From contig CAMBFZ010000009.1 in assembly GCA_945866125.1 (NCBI GenBank), positions 62,001 through 126,000 on the forward strand: a stretch of DNA of 64,000 nt. The letters are read 5' to 3'. Position 1 is the first letter of the stretch; the number at the start of each line of letters is the position of its first letter. Below are positions 34,237 to 44,700 of this stretch, piece by piece. A program made the position numbers and the translations under genes. This stretch comes from Bordetella parapertussis. Its GTDB lineage: Bacteria; Pseudomonadota; Gammaproteobacteria; Burkholderiales; Burkholderiaceae_D. The notes below the pieces were generated by a model. That model worked only from the letters and a program-made list of their open reading frames with translations. It was not told the origin of the DNA and ran no database searches.

Positions 34237-35451
34237 TTGAACACATCAGGTAAATTGCTGCGTCTGATTTTCATCGCGAGTGTGGGCATAGGCTACAGCG
34301 CCGCCGCATCGGCACAAATTTCCAATGACACGATCAAAATCGGTTTTATCACCGACATGTCTGGCGTCTACGCCGACGTCGATGGCCCCGCCGGTGCCGA
34401 GTCCATCAAAATGGCGATTGCGGACATGGGCGGCATGGTCAACGGCAAAAAAATCGAATTCATCGCGGCCGACCATCAAAACAAAGCCGATATCGCGGCC
34501 AGCAAAGCACGGGAATGGTTTGATCAGCAGGGTGTCGATATGATTATTGGCGGCAGCAATTCTGCCACCAACCTGGCCATGGCCAAGGTCGCCGCAGATA
34601 AGAAAAAACCCTTCATTGCGATCGGCGCCGGCACTGCCCGTCTTACCAATGAAGAGTGCACGGCCTACACTATTCACTATGCCTATGACACCGTCGCTTT
34701 AGCGCGCGGCACCAGCGGCGCGCTCGTCAAACAGGGTTATAAGGACTGGTTTTTTCTAACTGCCGATTACGTGTTCGGCATGTCACTGGAAAAAGACGCG
34801 TCCGATGTCGTCAAATCCTCCGGTGGTCGGGTAATGGGCGCTGTGCGCCATCCTCTCGCTGCGTCCGATTTTTCTTCTTTTCTGTTGCAAGCCGAGAGTT
34901 CCAAGGCCCAAGTGCTTGGCTTGGCTAACGCAGGTGGCGACACGATCAATTCGATCAAGGCAGCCAATGAATTTGGTATTAATAAAAAAATGAAACTGGC
35001 GGGCATGCTGATGTTCGTCAACGATATTCATGCCCTTGGCTTAGGCCTGACACAAGGCATGTACCTGACCGATGGATGGTACTGGGATACGAACGAGGAA
35101 ACGCGTGCCTGGTCCAAAAAATTCATGGCAAAAAATAAAAAAGCGCCCTCGATGGTGCACGCCGCTGACTACTCCGCCACCAACTTTTATCTCAATGCTG
35201 TGAAAGCGATTGGCAGCGATGACGGCGACAAGGTGATGGCCAAAATGAAATCCACTAAGGTCAATGATTTTTTTGCCAAAAATGGTGTCGTCCGTCCGGA
35301 TGGACGCATGGTGCACGATATGTCGCTCATGCAGGTCAAAACGCCGGCCGAGTCCAAATATGAGTGGGATTACTACAAGCTCATCCAGGTCATCCCCGGC
35401 GATCAGGCCTTCGTCACGAAGGCAGAAACCAAATGCGCACTGTGGAAATAA
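34237..35451 (+). CDS. Branched-chain amino-acid type ABC transporter substrate-binding protein
   Basis: This 404-residue precursor has a signal peptide (SASAQI near residue 27) and the Liv-type binding fold beginning IKIGFITDMSGVYADVDGPAGAESIKMAIAD. It starts with TTG, backed by GGGAGG 6 nt upstream. Members of this subgroup often bind aromatic or other non-standard ligands. It lies 42 bp before a cyclase-family hydrolase gene and may deliver its substrate. No permease is adjacent. Confidence 0.88.
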   Translation: MNTSGKLLRLIFIASVGIGYSAAASAQISNDTIKIGFITDMSGVYADVDGPAGAESIKMAIADMGGMVNGKKIEFIAADHQNKADIAASKAREWFDQQGVDMIIGGSNSATNLAMAKVAADKKKPFIAIGAGTARLTNEECTAYTIHYAYDTVALARGTSGALVKQGYKDWFFLTADYVFGMSLEKDASDVVKSSGGRVMGAVRHPLAASDFSSFLLQAESSKAQVLGLANAGGDTINSIKAANEFGINKKMKLAGMLMFVNDIHALGLGLTQGMYLTDGWYWDTNEETRAWSKKFMAKNKKAPSMVHAADYSATNFYLNAVKAIGSDDGDKVMAKMKSTKVNDFFAKNGVVRPDGRMVHDMSLMQVKTPAESKYEWDYYKLIQVIPGDQAFVTKAETKCALWK

Positions 35452-35493
35452 AGACCCATACATTCCTTCCTCTTAGTTAAAAAGCGAGCTTCA

Positions 35494-36555
35494 ATGGCAA
35501 ACCCAACACGCTGGACCAAGCGACCTCAGGGCTCTAACTGGGGTGATTTTGGCGCGGAGGATCAGTGCGGCCGCCTAAATCTTCTGACATCCGAAAAGAT
35601 CTTGCAAGGCGTCGCTGAGGTGCGAGAGGGTCTGGCCTTTAATCTCAGTCTGCCGCTTGATGTCCCCGGCGGAAATGTCTTAAATCCGCGGCGCCATCCG
35701 CCGGTGCTGCGCCCCACACTACGCAACAACAAACCCAATCTCAACTACGCACTCGGCGATGATGATCCCAACATCACCGATGTCGTCAGCGATGATCTCG
35801 TCATCATGCACACGCAGTACAGCACGCAGTGGGATAGCCTCGCGCATGTCGGCTCACAATTTGATGTCGATGGTAATGGCACGCTCAGCGCGGTCTATTA
35901 CAACGGCTACCGTGCCGGCATTGATGTGATCGGGCCGGCCACCGGCGACGCTGCCGGCGTGCCAGCAAGCGCAGCCATGGCGCAGGGCTCTACCTCTGCG
36001 GCGCACGCATTGGGCATCGAAAAAATGGCGGAACGCTGCGTGCAGGGACGCGCGGTCATGATTGACCTGCATGCGCATCTGGGCAATCAGCGTGTTGCGG
36101 TTGATTTTGCTTTGTTGAGCGAGATTTTGCAGAAAGACCAGATCACCGTCGAAGCCGGTGACATGGTGTGTCTGCATACTGGTTTTGCTGAACTGCTGCT
36201 GTCGATGAACAAGCAACCCGATGAGCACGTGTTGGCGCGCAGTTGCGCCGTGCTCGAAGGGCGTGATCCGCGCTTGCTTGAATGGATCAGCGACAGTGGG
36301 TTGTCGGTTTTGATTGCTGACAACTACGCAGTCGAAGGACATCCGGCATCGCATCAGGCAGGCTTGTGCGCGTCACTGCCTTTGCATGAACATTGCCTCT
36401 TTAAGCTCGGTATCCATCTGGGCGAATTGTGGCACTTGACGCCACTGGCAAACTGGCTGCGCGCACACGGACGCCATCGATTTTTTTTAACGGCCCCTCC
36501 GCTTCGGCTACCCGGCGCGGTAGGCTCCCCGGTGGCGCCAGTGGGCACCGTTTAA
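35494..36555 (+). CDS. Cyclase-family (kynurenine formamidase-like) metal hydrolase
   Basis: This 353-residue protein has the metal motif of the cyclase family in the form HTQYSTQWDSLAH (106-118), where KynB proteins have HxGTHxDxPxH, and a later LHAHLG block. The family hydrolyses N-formylkynurenine or similar amides and lactones. The protein is longer than typical KynB (about 210), like the larger cyclase group of unclear substrate. The binding-protein gene directly upstream suggests a shared imported compound. Confidence 0.83.
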   Translation: MANPTRWTKRPQGSNWGDFGAEDQCGRLNLLTSEKILQGVAEVREGLAFNLSLPLDVPGGNVLNPRRHPPVLRPTLRNNKPNLNYALGDDDPNITDVVSDDLVIMHTQYSTQWDSLAHVGSQFDVDGNGTLSAVYYNGYRAGIDVIGPATGDAAGVPASAAMAQGSTSAAHALGIEKMAERCVQGRAVMIDLHAHLGNQRVAVDFALLSEILQKDQITVEAGDMVCLHTGFAELLLSMNKQPDEHVLARSCAVLEGRDPRLLEWISDSGLSVLIADNYAVEGHPASHQAGLCASLPLHEHCLFKLGIHLGELWHLTPLANWLRAHGRHRFFLTAPPLRLPGAVGSPVAPVGTV

Positions 36556-36686
36556 CTAAAAACTAAGTAGAAACTAAGTCAAAGCGAAGTACACACTAAA
36601 CACAAACTGATTTGCTGCCCTTAACATCGTTGGCCTCACTAAGCCACGGGAACAGGGCGGCCTCACTATTTATTCCTGGAGAACGA

Positions 36687-37265
36687 ATGTCTGGCGCTGA
36701 ATTTCATGTACATGGTCCGCACGATCACTCAGTCGAACACGCGCAATCAAGCCACGGTAGTGCACACGCCTCACAGATGGCAGTCGCCACTGCTGTACTG
36801 GCCACGGTAGGCGCTATTTTTTCTTATATGGGCGGTGCAACGCAGGCCGATGCCGCTCTATTCAAAAATGACGCCGCCATCAAAAAAACCGAAGCGTCGA
36901 ACCAGTGGAATTATTATCAGGCCAAAAGTAACAAGCAAAATCTGGCTGAATTATCGATCGACTTGTTGCCGGCATCCGATAAAAAAGAGAAATACCTGGC
37001 CTCGGTAGAACGCTATAAATCTGAAAAAGAAGAGATTAAGAAAAAAGCTGAATTGCTTGAAGCGGAATCGAACGAGTTTAATGAAAAATCCGAACAGCAA
37101 ATGCATCAGCATCATCGGTGGGCGCAGGCTACCACGCTATTGCAAGTCGCCATCGCGATGGCGGCCATTGCTTTGCTCACCCAAAACAAATGGATGGAGC
37201 GGGCCATGTTTATCGCCGCAGCACTGGGCGTCACATTGGGCGTAGTGGCCCAGTTGCATCTCTGA
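36687..37265 (+). CDS. DUF4337 family membrane protein
   Basis: This 192-residue protein has a His-rich N-terminus, a membrane span near residues 31-50 (MAVATAVLATVGAIFSYMGGA), the conserved KTEASNQWNYYQAKSNKQNL, a charged coiled-coil, and two C-terminal spans. This is the DUF4337 pattern; function is unknown. The ATG at 36687 follows GGAGAACG. A G+C-rich hairpin follows the stop. Confidence 0.87.
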   Translation: MSGAEFHVHGPHDHSVEHAQSSHGSAHASQMAVATAVLATVGAIFSYMGGATQADAALFKNDAAIKKTEASNQWNYYQAKSNKQNLAELSIDLLPASDKKEKYLASVERYKSEKEEIKKKAELLEAESNEFNEKSEQQMHQHHRWAQATTLLQVAIAMAAIALLTQNKWMERAMFIAAALGVTLGVVAQLHL

Positions 37266-37270
37266 TTGTT

Positions 37271-37290
37271 GCGCAGCGCGGTCGCTGCGC
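37271..37290. terminator. Hairpin between convergent DUF4337 and RidA genes
   Basis: GCGCAGCG/CGCTGCGC forms a perfect 8-bp stem with a 4-nt loop, followed by an A+T-rich stretch with interrupted T runs. It could serve both convergent genes. Confidence 0.5.
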
Positions 37291-37300
37291 TGTGCCTATT

Positions 37301-37681
37301 TTATTTAGCAGCGATCACTTCTAACTCAAACAAGACCTCTGGCCAGATCAGCTCACTGACAAAACTGAGCATGGAAGCCGGACGGCTCTCACCCAAAAAT
37401 TTGCTACGAATCGGGCGATAGACTTCCAGATCCTCCCGGCGCGTGAGGGTTTGCGTGATCTTGACGATGTCTTCGACACCCATACCGGCTGCAGCCAGCA
37501 GACGCAGCATATTTTCCCAAGCCAGCGTTGCCTGCGATGCGAAATCTGCCGGAAGTACGCCTTCAGCGTTCACCCCCGGGGTGCCGGACGTCATGAGCCA
37601 GCGCGCGCCCGCAGGCACCTCGATTCCATCGCTATATTTTCCGATTTTTTCGGCTACGCCGACGTTGTGCTGTGTATGCAT
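37301..37681 (-). CDS. RidA-family reactive enamine/imine deaminase
   Basis: This 126-residue protein shows the RidA pattern: VPAGARWLMTSGTPGV, ASQATLAWENMLRLLAAAG, RPASMLSFVSELIWP with the conserved active-site Arg, and ELEVIAAK at the end. RidA proteins hydrolyse reactive 2-aminoacrylate-type enamines made by PLP enzymes. Several PLP enzymes are encoded nearby. It is cytoplasmic and probably trimeric. Confidence 0.88.
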   Translation of the reverse strand: MHTQHNVGVAEKIGKYSDGIEVPAGARWLMTSGTPGVNAEGVLPADFASQATLAWENMLRLLAAAGMGVEDIVKITQTLTRREDLEVYRPIRSKFLGESRPASMLSFVSELIWPEVLFELEVIAAK

Positions 37682-37905
37682 TGTTTTTGCCTTTTTAATG
37701 ATTGTATCCCCGAAGGTAGCACAGGAAATTTTCTCGTTTTTTTAGCATTACTTGACGCGGCTAAAACAGTGTTTGCAGGAGGATGGGTCTACTAGGTCCA
37801 CTCGCACGATCATCAAGGTGCGCCGCTGACAATGTTGCCATTTCCCATAAGCGACGCAATTGTGACGCAACAATGATGTCATTCTCTGATTTTTCGTGGC
37901 ATAAA

Positions 37906-40503
37906 ATGCGGCGCCCCACATCCAGACAAATCGACATTGACGCGTATTGGAGCGTGCCATCGCATAAGCTTCTCGCCACACTGGGCACGGCGGCGCAGGG
38001 CCTGACGCTGCGCAAAGCGAGGCTACGTCTAAAGCGTCACGGCCCCAATTTACTGGAAGCGAAGAAAAAAAATAAAACCACGGTGGATTTGGTTGTCAGT
38101 CAATTCAAAAACCCACTGGTGCTGATCTTAATTTTCGCGTCGATCATGTCGCTCGTTGCCGCCGAGTGGATTGATGCGGGCGTTGTCCTTGCCATCGTTT
38201 TTGGCAGCACCATTCTTAGCTTTGCCCAAGAATATATCGCGAGCAACGCGATTGAAAAATTGCGCTCGCAGATAACGATTGAGTCAACTGTCTTACGAAG
38301 CGGAGAGCCGGATGTTGTCCCCTCGTCGGAGATTGTTCAAGGCGACGTGGTCTTGCTCGCGGCCGGCAGTATGATCCCGGCCGATGGCGTGATACTCGAA
38401 TCAAAAGATTTTTTTGTAAACCAAGCTGTGCTCACAGGCGAGACTTTTCCTGTTGAAAAAAAACCTGGCACGCCACAAAAAAATGCCGCCCTAATTGAGC
38501 GCACCAACTGCGTTTTTATGGGTACCAACGTGGGCAGTGGTACCGCCCGGGTATTGATTGTAAAAACCGGGCAAGAAACGATTTTCGGGCAGATCGCCGG
38601 CAAACTTGCGCTGCGTCCTGCCGCCACTGAATTTGAGCGCGGCATCGAGCGCTTTGGCTATCTCCTCACGCGCATCATGCTAGTGATGATCGTTGCGGTG
38701 TTGGCGATCAATATATTCATGCACAAGCCAGCAATTGCCTCGCTACTGTTTACCTTGGCGCTGGCAGTGGGCCTGACACCGGAGCTGCTGCCTGCGATCA
38801 TCAGCATCACCTTGTCGCATGGTGCCAAGCGGATGGCCAAGCTGGGCGTGATCGTACGCCGGCTCAATGCGATTGAAAATCTCGGCAGCATGAATGTGCT
38901 GTGCACCGATAAAACCGGCACCCTGACCGAGGGCGTCATTGAACTTGATGCCGCCGTCGATGGGGCCGGACAGCCGTCCGGGACGGTCTTGCGTCTGGCA
39001 AGCATCAACGCAAGATTTCAACATGGTTTGCCGAATCCACTCGACGAAGCTATCAACAGAGCAGCCGGCAAGGCAGGCATTGACTTCACCTCGATCAAAA
39101 AAATTGATGAGATTCCCTACGATTTTGTTCGAAAATGTTTGTCCGTCGTGGTCTCGGATAGCGCTGGCAAACACACGCTCATCACCAAAGGCGCACTGGA
39201 TCAGGTCTTGGCGCTCTGCACAAGCACTACTGAATCAGGCGCGAACACCGGCAGCATCCCGCTGGAGGCCGAGCAGCGCGCACGCATCGAAATACAATTC
39301 GATGCATGGAGCCGCCTGGGCTATCGCGTGATTGGCGTCGCCACACGCGAGCTGTCCTCGCATACCGGCTCGTATAGCCGCGCAGTTGAGCACGGGCTCT
39401 GCTTTGCCGGCTTTCTGCTGTTCCTCGACCCACCCAAAGCCGACGTCCGTCAAGTCATTCGTGATCTTACCCAACGCGGCGTGCACCTCAAGATCATCAC
39501 CGGCGACAATCAAAAGGTGGCACGTCACATCGCTCAGGCGGTTGACCTGCCCCTAACAGGCGTATTAACTGGCCGCGAGATGAACGCGCTCAGCAATGAA
39601 GCGCTCAGGCACTTAGCCAACCGCACGACACTCTTTGCCGAAATGGATCCCAACCAAAAAGAGCGCATTATTCGCGCGCTACAAAAGAGCGGCAATGTGG
39701 TCGGCTACATGGGCGATGGGATTAACGACGCACTGGCGCTGCACACTGCCGATGTCGGCATCTCGGTCAATACCGCCGTGGATGTCGCCAAAGATGCCGC
39801 GGAATTTGTGTTGCTTGAGAAGGACCTTGGGATTCTGCGCGAAGGGATAGACGAAGGCCGCCGTTCTTTTGCCAATACACTCAAGTACATACTGACCACC
39901 ATTAGCGCTAACTTTGGCAATATGTTCAGTATGGCAGTGGCGTCGATATTCCTGCCGTTTATGCCCCTGTTGGCCTCGCAGATTTTGTTGAATAATTTTC
40001 TCTCTGATATTCCCGCCACCGCGATTGCGAGCGACCGGGTCGATCAGGAATGGATGTCCACACCGCACCGTTGGGACACGCAATTTATTCGAGACTACAT
40101 GGTGCTCTTTGGCTTACTGAGCTCGGCCTTCGATTTTCTGACCTTCGGCGCGCTGCTGTGGTTTTTTCAATCCACGCCGGCAGAATTTCGTACTGGCTGG
40201 TTTCTGGAATCGCTGCTCACTGAGTTGGTCATTGCGTTAGTTGTCCGCACGCGAGGCCCGTTTTATCGCAGCCGGCCGGGCACCCTGCTTTTGGCGAGCA
40301 CGTTCATGGTGATTAGCCTGGCGCTGCTGCTACCCTACTTGCCGTTTAATGCGCTCTTTGGTTTTGTACCGTTACCGGCGTCGATGGTACTGGGCATGAT
40401 CGGTTTAACCTTGGCTTATATTGTGGCTGTCGAGCTGGCAAAGAAAATTTTCTATGCGCGTCAAAGTCTGCAGAGAAAGCCGGAAACAATCGACGCGGTT
40501 TAG
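37906..40503 (+). CDS. mgtA: Magnesium-translocating P-type ATPase
   Basis: This roughly 865-residue inner-membrane pump has the phosphorylation motif DKTGTLTEG (D near 335), TGDN in the P domain, and the hinge MGDGINDALALHTADVGISV. The N-terminus DAYWSVPSHKLLATLG and the central TPELLPAIISITLSHGA match MgtA/MgtB magnesium importers. The first ATG that fits the family is at 37906; ATGs at 37873 and 37876 would add about 10 residues. The stop overlaps the convergent efflux-adaptor stop by 3 nt. Confidence 0.9.
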   Translation: MRRPTSRQIDIDAYWSVPSHKLLATLGTAAQGLTLRKARLRLKRHGPNLLEAKKKNKTTVDLVVSQFKNPLVLILIFASIMSLVAAEWIDAGVVLAIVFGSTILSFAQEYIASNAIEKLRSQITIESTVLRSGEPDVVPSSEIVQGDVVLLAAGSMIPADGVILESKDFFVNQAVLTGETFPVEKKPGTPQKNAALIERTNCVFMGTNVGSGTARVLIVKTGQETIFGQIAGKLALRPAATEFERGIERFGYLLTRIMLVMIVAVLAINIFMHKPAIASLLFTLALAVGLTPELLPAIISITLSHGAKRMAKLGVIVRRLNAIENLGSMNVLCTDKTGTLTEGVIELDAAVDGAGQPSGTVLRLASINARFQHGLPNPLDEAINRAAGKAGIDFTSIKKIDEIPYDFVRKCLSVVVSDSAGKHTLITKGALDQVLALCTSTTESGANTGSIPLEAEQRARIEIQFDAWSRLGYRVIGVATRELSSHTGSYSRAVEHGLCFAGFLLFLDPPKADVRQVIRDLTQRGVHLKIITGDNQKVARHIAQAVDLPLTGVLTGREMNALSNEALRHLANRTTLFAEMDPNQKERIIRALQKSGNVVGYMGDGINDALALHTADVGISVNTAVDVAKDAAEFVLLEKDLGILREGIDEGRRSFANTLKYILTTISANFGNMFSMAVASIFLPFMPLLASQILLNNFLSDIPATAIASDRVDQEWMSTPHRWDTQFIRDYMVLFGLLSSAFDFLTFGALLWFFQSTPAEFRTGWFLESLLTELVIALVVRTRGPFYRSRPGTLLLASTFMVISLALLLPYLPFNALFGFVPLPASMVLGMIGLTLAYIVAVELAKKIFYARQSLQRKPETIDAV

Positions 40504-41738
40504 TTTTTCTTTTCTGATTTGGCGCCGGCGTTTTTATCGTTGGCAGCCGGCTCAGGTTTTTTCTCAATGACCTCAAGATGGTCACCATCAATGATGCCAT
40601 CGGGCGGATTGAGCACCAGCCTGTCCGAGACGATAATTCCGCTCAGGATCTCAACCTTGGCACCGAAGTCTTTGCCCAGCGCGACCGGATGCAGCTTGAC
40701 CGTGCCCTTGTCGTCCACCACCGCAATGCGCGGACCTTCGCCCCGCAGCAGCAGCGTATTGACTGGCACCACCAGCCCGGCATGGTGCCCGGCCGGCACC
40801 GCGACTTCCACATACGCACCCGGAAGCAAACGGCCATCGGGATTAGGAATACTGATCTCAACTTGCAGACTGCGACTGGCCGGGTCAATCGCACCGGCGG
40901 TGCGTACGACCTTGGCTTCAAATTGTTGACCTGGAAATTCAGCCTGACGCAAGGTGACGGTTTGGCCCCGACGCATGCCACTGGCATAGGCCTGCGGCAG
41001 ATACACATACGCCCGCAGCGAACTCACTTGGGTGAGCACAAACAGCGGCTTGTTGACGCCGGCGTCGATCAGGTCACCGACATTGACATTACGACGCGTG
41101 ATGACGCCATTGAAAGGCGCCAAGATGCGAGTGAAAGAGAGCATTTCCTTTAGGCGTCCGATATTGGCGTCCACCGCAGCCAGATTCGCCACCGCCTGCA
41201 CGTAGGCGCTCCGACGCTCGTCGTATTCTTGCTGTGAGACGGCATGCAGCTCAATGAGGCCTTTCCAGCGATCCAGGGTGGACTTAGCCAAGTCCATGGC
41301 CGATACGGCCTGCTGGCGGGCGGCTTTGGCCTGCACGATTTGCTGTTCAATTTCGGGACTGCTGATCTCGGCCAGCAATTCGCCTTTTTTAACCGGGCTG
41401 CCGATGTCGCGCGTCCAGCGCAACAGATAGCCACTGGCACGGGAAGAAATGGGCGACTCGACCTGACCCAGCAAGGTGCCGGGCAAGGAAATGCTTTGAC
41501 TTGCACCGTCTGCTTCAGCGTGAATCACGGTTGCGTAGGAACGCCCTTTTTTTCCGGTGTCTGCCGCCAGTGCCGCTGCCGCACTCTGGTGCCGCATCAT
41601 GGTGATGCCACCGGCACCCAGCAAGACCAAGAAGACCGAGACGAAGACCAGACGCAGCCGATGCCAAGAGCGAACGCGCTGCAGGCCGCGCGAGCCGGTT
41701 CCCTTGATTGCCATGGCGGCGTGACGTGCTTGGGTCAT
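40500..41738 (-). CDS. RND efflux periplasmic adaptor (HlyD/AcrA family)
   Basis: This 412-residue membrane fusion protein has an N-terminal anchor (LVFVSVFLVLLGAGGI), a lipoyl half (YLLRWTRDIGSPVKKGELLAEISSPEIEQQ), a coiled hairpin and a barrel domain (VITRRNVNVGDLIDAG and IDPASRSLQVEISIPNPDGRLLPGAYVEV). It links the RND pump encoded upstream to an outer-membrane channel. The ATG at 41738 follows AAGGAA. No outer-membrane factor gene is next to the pair. Confidence 0.92.
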   Translation of the reverse strand: MTQARHAAMAIKGTGSRGLQRVRSWHRLRLVFVSVFLVLLGAGGITMMRHQSAAAALAADTGKKGRSYATVIHAEADGASQSISLPGTLLGQVESPISSRASGYLLRWTRDIGSPVKKGELLAEISSPEIEQQIVQAKAARQQAVSAMDLAKSTLDRWKGLIELHAVSQQEYDERRSAYVQAVANLAAVDANIGRLKEMLSFTRILAPFNGVITRRNVNVGDLIDAGVNKPLFVLTQVSSLRAYVYLPQAYASGMRRGQTVTLRQAEFPGQQFEAKVVRTAGAIDPASRSLQVEISIPNPDGRLLPGAYVEVAVPAGHHAGLVVPVNTLLLRGEGPRIAVVDDKGTVKLHPVALGKDFGAKVEILSGIIVSDRLVLNPPDGIIDGDHLEVIEKKPEPAANDKNAGAKSEKKN

Positions 41739-41751
41739 GAGCGAATTCCTT

Positions 41752-44700
41752 TTAGGCTTTGACGATGCCAGGGACGCGCTGCGCCCGTCTGGCGATAATG
41801 CGATGAACAGCGGCAAAAACAATCGGTACAAAAAATAGGGTCGAGACGGTGGCAAACAACAATCCACCAATAACGGCCCGACCAAGCGGCGCGTTTTGTT
41901 CCGCGCCCTCACCAAAACCGATTGCCATTGGCACCATGCCGATGATCATCGCTGCAGCAGTCATCAAGACCGGGCGGATACGCGTCGCCCCGGCCTCCAG
42001 CGCCGCTGACAAGGGTGGCACGCCAGCACGTAACCGCTGCAACGCGAACGACACCAGCAAAATACTGTTGGCCGTGGCCACCCCCATCGTCATGATCGCG
42101 CCGGTCAGTGCCGGCACCGATAAATGCGTACCCGTGATGAACAGCATCCACGCGATACCGGCCAGCGCGGCAGGGAGCGCGCTGACAATAATCAAGGGAT
42201 CAATCCAGGACTGAAAGTTGACCACAATGAGCAGATAAACCAGCACGATCGCCCCAGCCAAACCAATCAGCAGACCCCGGTATGAGGTTTTCATTGTGTT
42301 GACCTGACCACGCAGGGTGAGCTTTTGCCCTTTTTTTAAGCTGGGCAGCATCGCATCGACTTCTTTGTTGATCGCGTTGACGACCCCGCCAAAATCACGC
42401 CCGTGCACGCTGACATAAATATCAATGACGGGCGTAATGTCGTATTCAGAAATGACGGCCGGTTGCACGGTCGGTTTAACGCTGACCAGATTACCCAGCA
42501 GCTGCGCTTGTCCGCCACCGGTCGGCGCCACGGGGGTGCTGAGCAAGGCATCAATCGAATTGACGCGGTGCTGCGGCGATTGCACCAATAGGTTATAGAC
42601 CACGCCATTGGTGGGATTAACCCAAAACGCTGGCGTAGTCTGGAAGCTGCCGGCGAGCGAGACCAATACATTTTGGGCGACGTTACTTGCGGTCAGATTT
42701 AATGACTGCAACGCGGTGCGGTCCACTTCGAGCGACATCGTTGGCTGATCGAGTCGCTGGTGAATATGCACGTCGACGGTACCCGGAATAGCCTGGACTT
42801 TCTTCATCAGCTCTTTTGCCATGGCATAGCTGGCGTTGATGTCCTTACCGGAAAATTGAATATCAATCGGCGCCTGCGCACCAAAATTCAAAATTTGCGA
42901 CACGATGTCGGCCGGCTGAAAATAAAATTCGGTCGCCGGAAAACGCTTGGGCAGCTCGTCCCGCAATCGATTGATATGCTCGTCGGTCGGCCGATGCTCG
43001 GGCTTGAGCGAAATCAGGAATTCGCAATCAATCACACCAAAGGTGCCGGCGTTGTTATAAGCCATGTTCATGCTACTGATGGTGGTGCCAATATTTGCCA
43101 GCACCGCATCCAGCTCGCTGTCCGGGATCACTTCGCGAATGACGCGCTCTGCCTGATCAGCCAGACGCGCAGTTTCTTCTATGCGTGTACCGGTCGGCGC
43201 GCGCATGTGCAAGCGTATTTGGCCGGCATCGACGGCGGGGAAAAAGTCTTCACCCAGCACAAAAAACAAACCACATGAGGCAACGCAAAAACTTAAAAAT
43301 ACTGCGATAAAAATTTTTCGTCTGACCAGCAAGGCGCTCAAGGCCGACAGATAAGTGTGCCGCATCCGTTCAAACCCGCGATCGAATCCCAGATGAATAC
43401 CGCGCAGCACACCGGGTTCTCCGATCAAACTGTGCTGCTGATTTTTCATCAGCATCAAGGCCATAGTCGGCACCAGGGTACGCGAGAGAAAATACGACGC
43501 CATCATGGCAAAGACCACCGCTTCGGCTAACGGCACAAACAAATAACGCGCTACACCGGTGAGAAAAAACATCGGCAAAAACACGATGCAAATACAGAGC
43601 GTTGACACCAGCGCAGGGGTGGCAATTTCACTGGCACCGTCGAAAATCGCGGTATATAAATCTTTGCCCAGATGCAGATGCCGTTCGACGTTTTCAATGG
43701 TGACTGTGGCATCGTCCACCAAAATACCAATGGCCAGCGTCAGCCCACCGAGTGTCATCAGGTTAATGGTTTCGCCCATCGCATTGAGCAAAATGATGGA
43801 GCTGAGAATCGATAAAGGAATGGAGATGGCAATAATGCAGGTGCTGCGCCAGCTACCCAAAAACAGCAAAATGAGCGCCGCCGTCAGACAAGAAGCAATC
43901 ACCGCTTCGTGCAGAACGCTTTCAATCGCCGCCTTGACGAAGATGGACTGGTCAAACATCGTGGCAATGTTGAGACCATCAGGCGCGCCTTTGGCAATTT
44001 CTGGAATCTTGGATTTGATATTTTCGACGATCCTGAGCGTAGACTCGGGGCCACTTTTCATGACCGTCAAGAGCACGCCACGCTCGCCATTTTTTTTAAC
44101 GATGTTGAGCTGCGGTTGAAAACCGTCACGCACATGCGCCACTTCCGACAGATAAGTTGGTGAGCCATTGACCGTCTTGACCGGTAACTGATTGAGTCCA
44201 GCGATACTGTCGGGCGAGCCATTGAGCCGCACCGCGTGTTCAAGTTCGTTGAGCTTGATTGTGCCCGCCGGCAGGATCAGGTTTTGCGCGCTGATGGCAT
44301 TAATAACATCGGCCGGTGTCAGTCCTTTTGCCGTCAGCGCAGGTATATCCAGATCCACCGACACCACCCGGAATTTGCCGCCGTAAGGGTAAGGCACTGC
44401 AACGCCAGGAAAAGTGATGAGCTGGGTGCGCACCTGATTGATGGCGATATCGTTGAGTTGCTGTTCCGATAATACGGCGCTGGACAAACCGACCTGTACT
44501 ACCGGCACTGTCGAGGCCGAGTAGGTGATGATCAGCGGCGCAACGGTCCCCGGCGGCAGCGTCCTGAGCATAAACTGACTGATCGAGGTGACCTGCGCGA
44601 TAGCCGTCGAGATATCAACGTTAGGATGAAAAAATACCTTGACCACACCGACGCTGGACATTGATTGCGCTTCAATATGCTCAATGTCGTTGACTGTGGT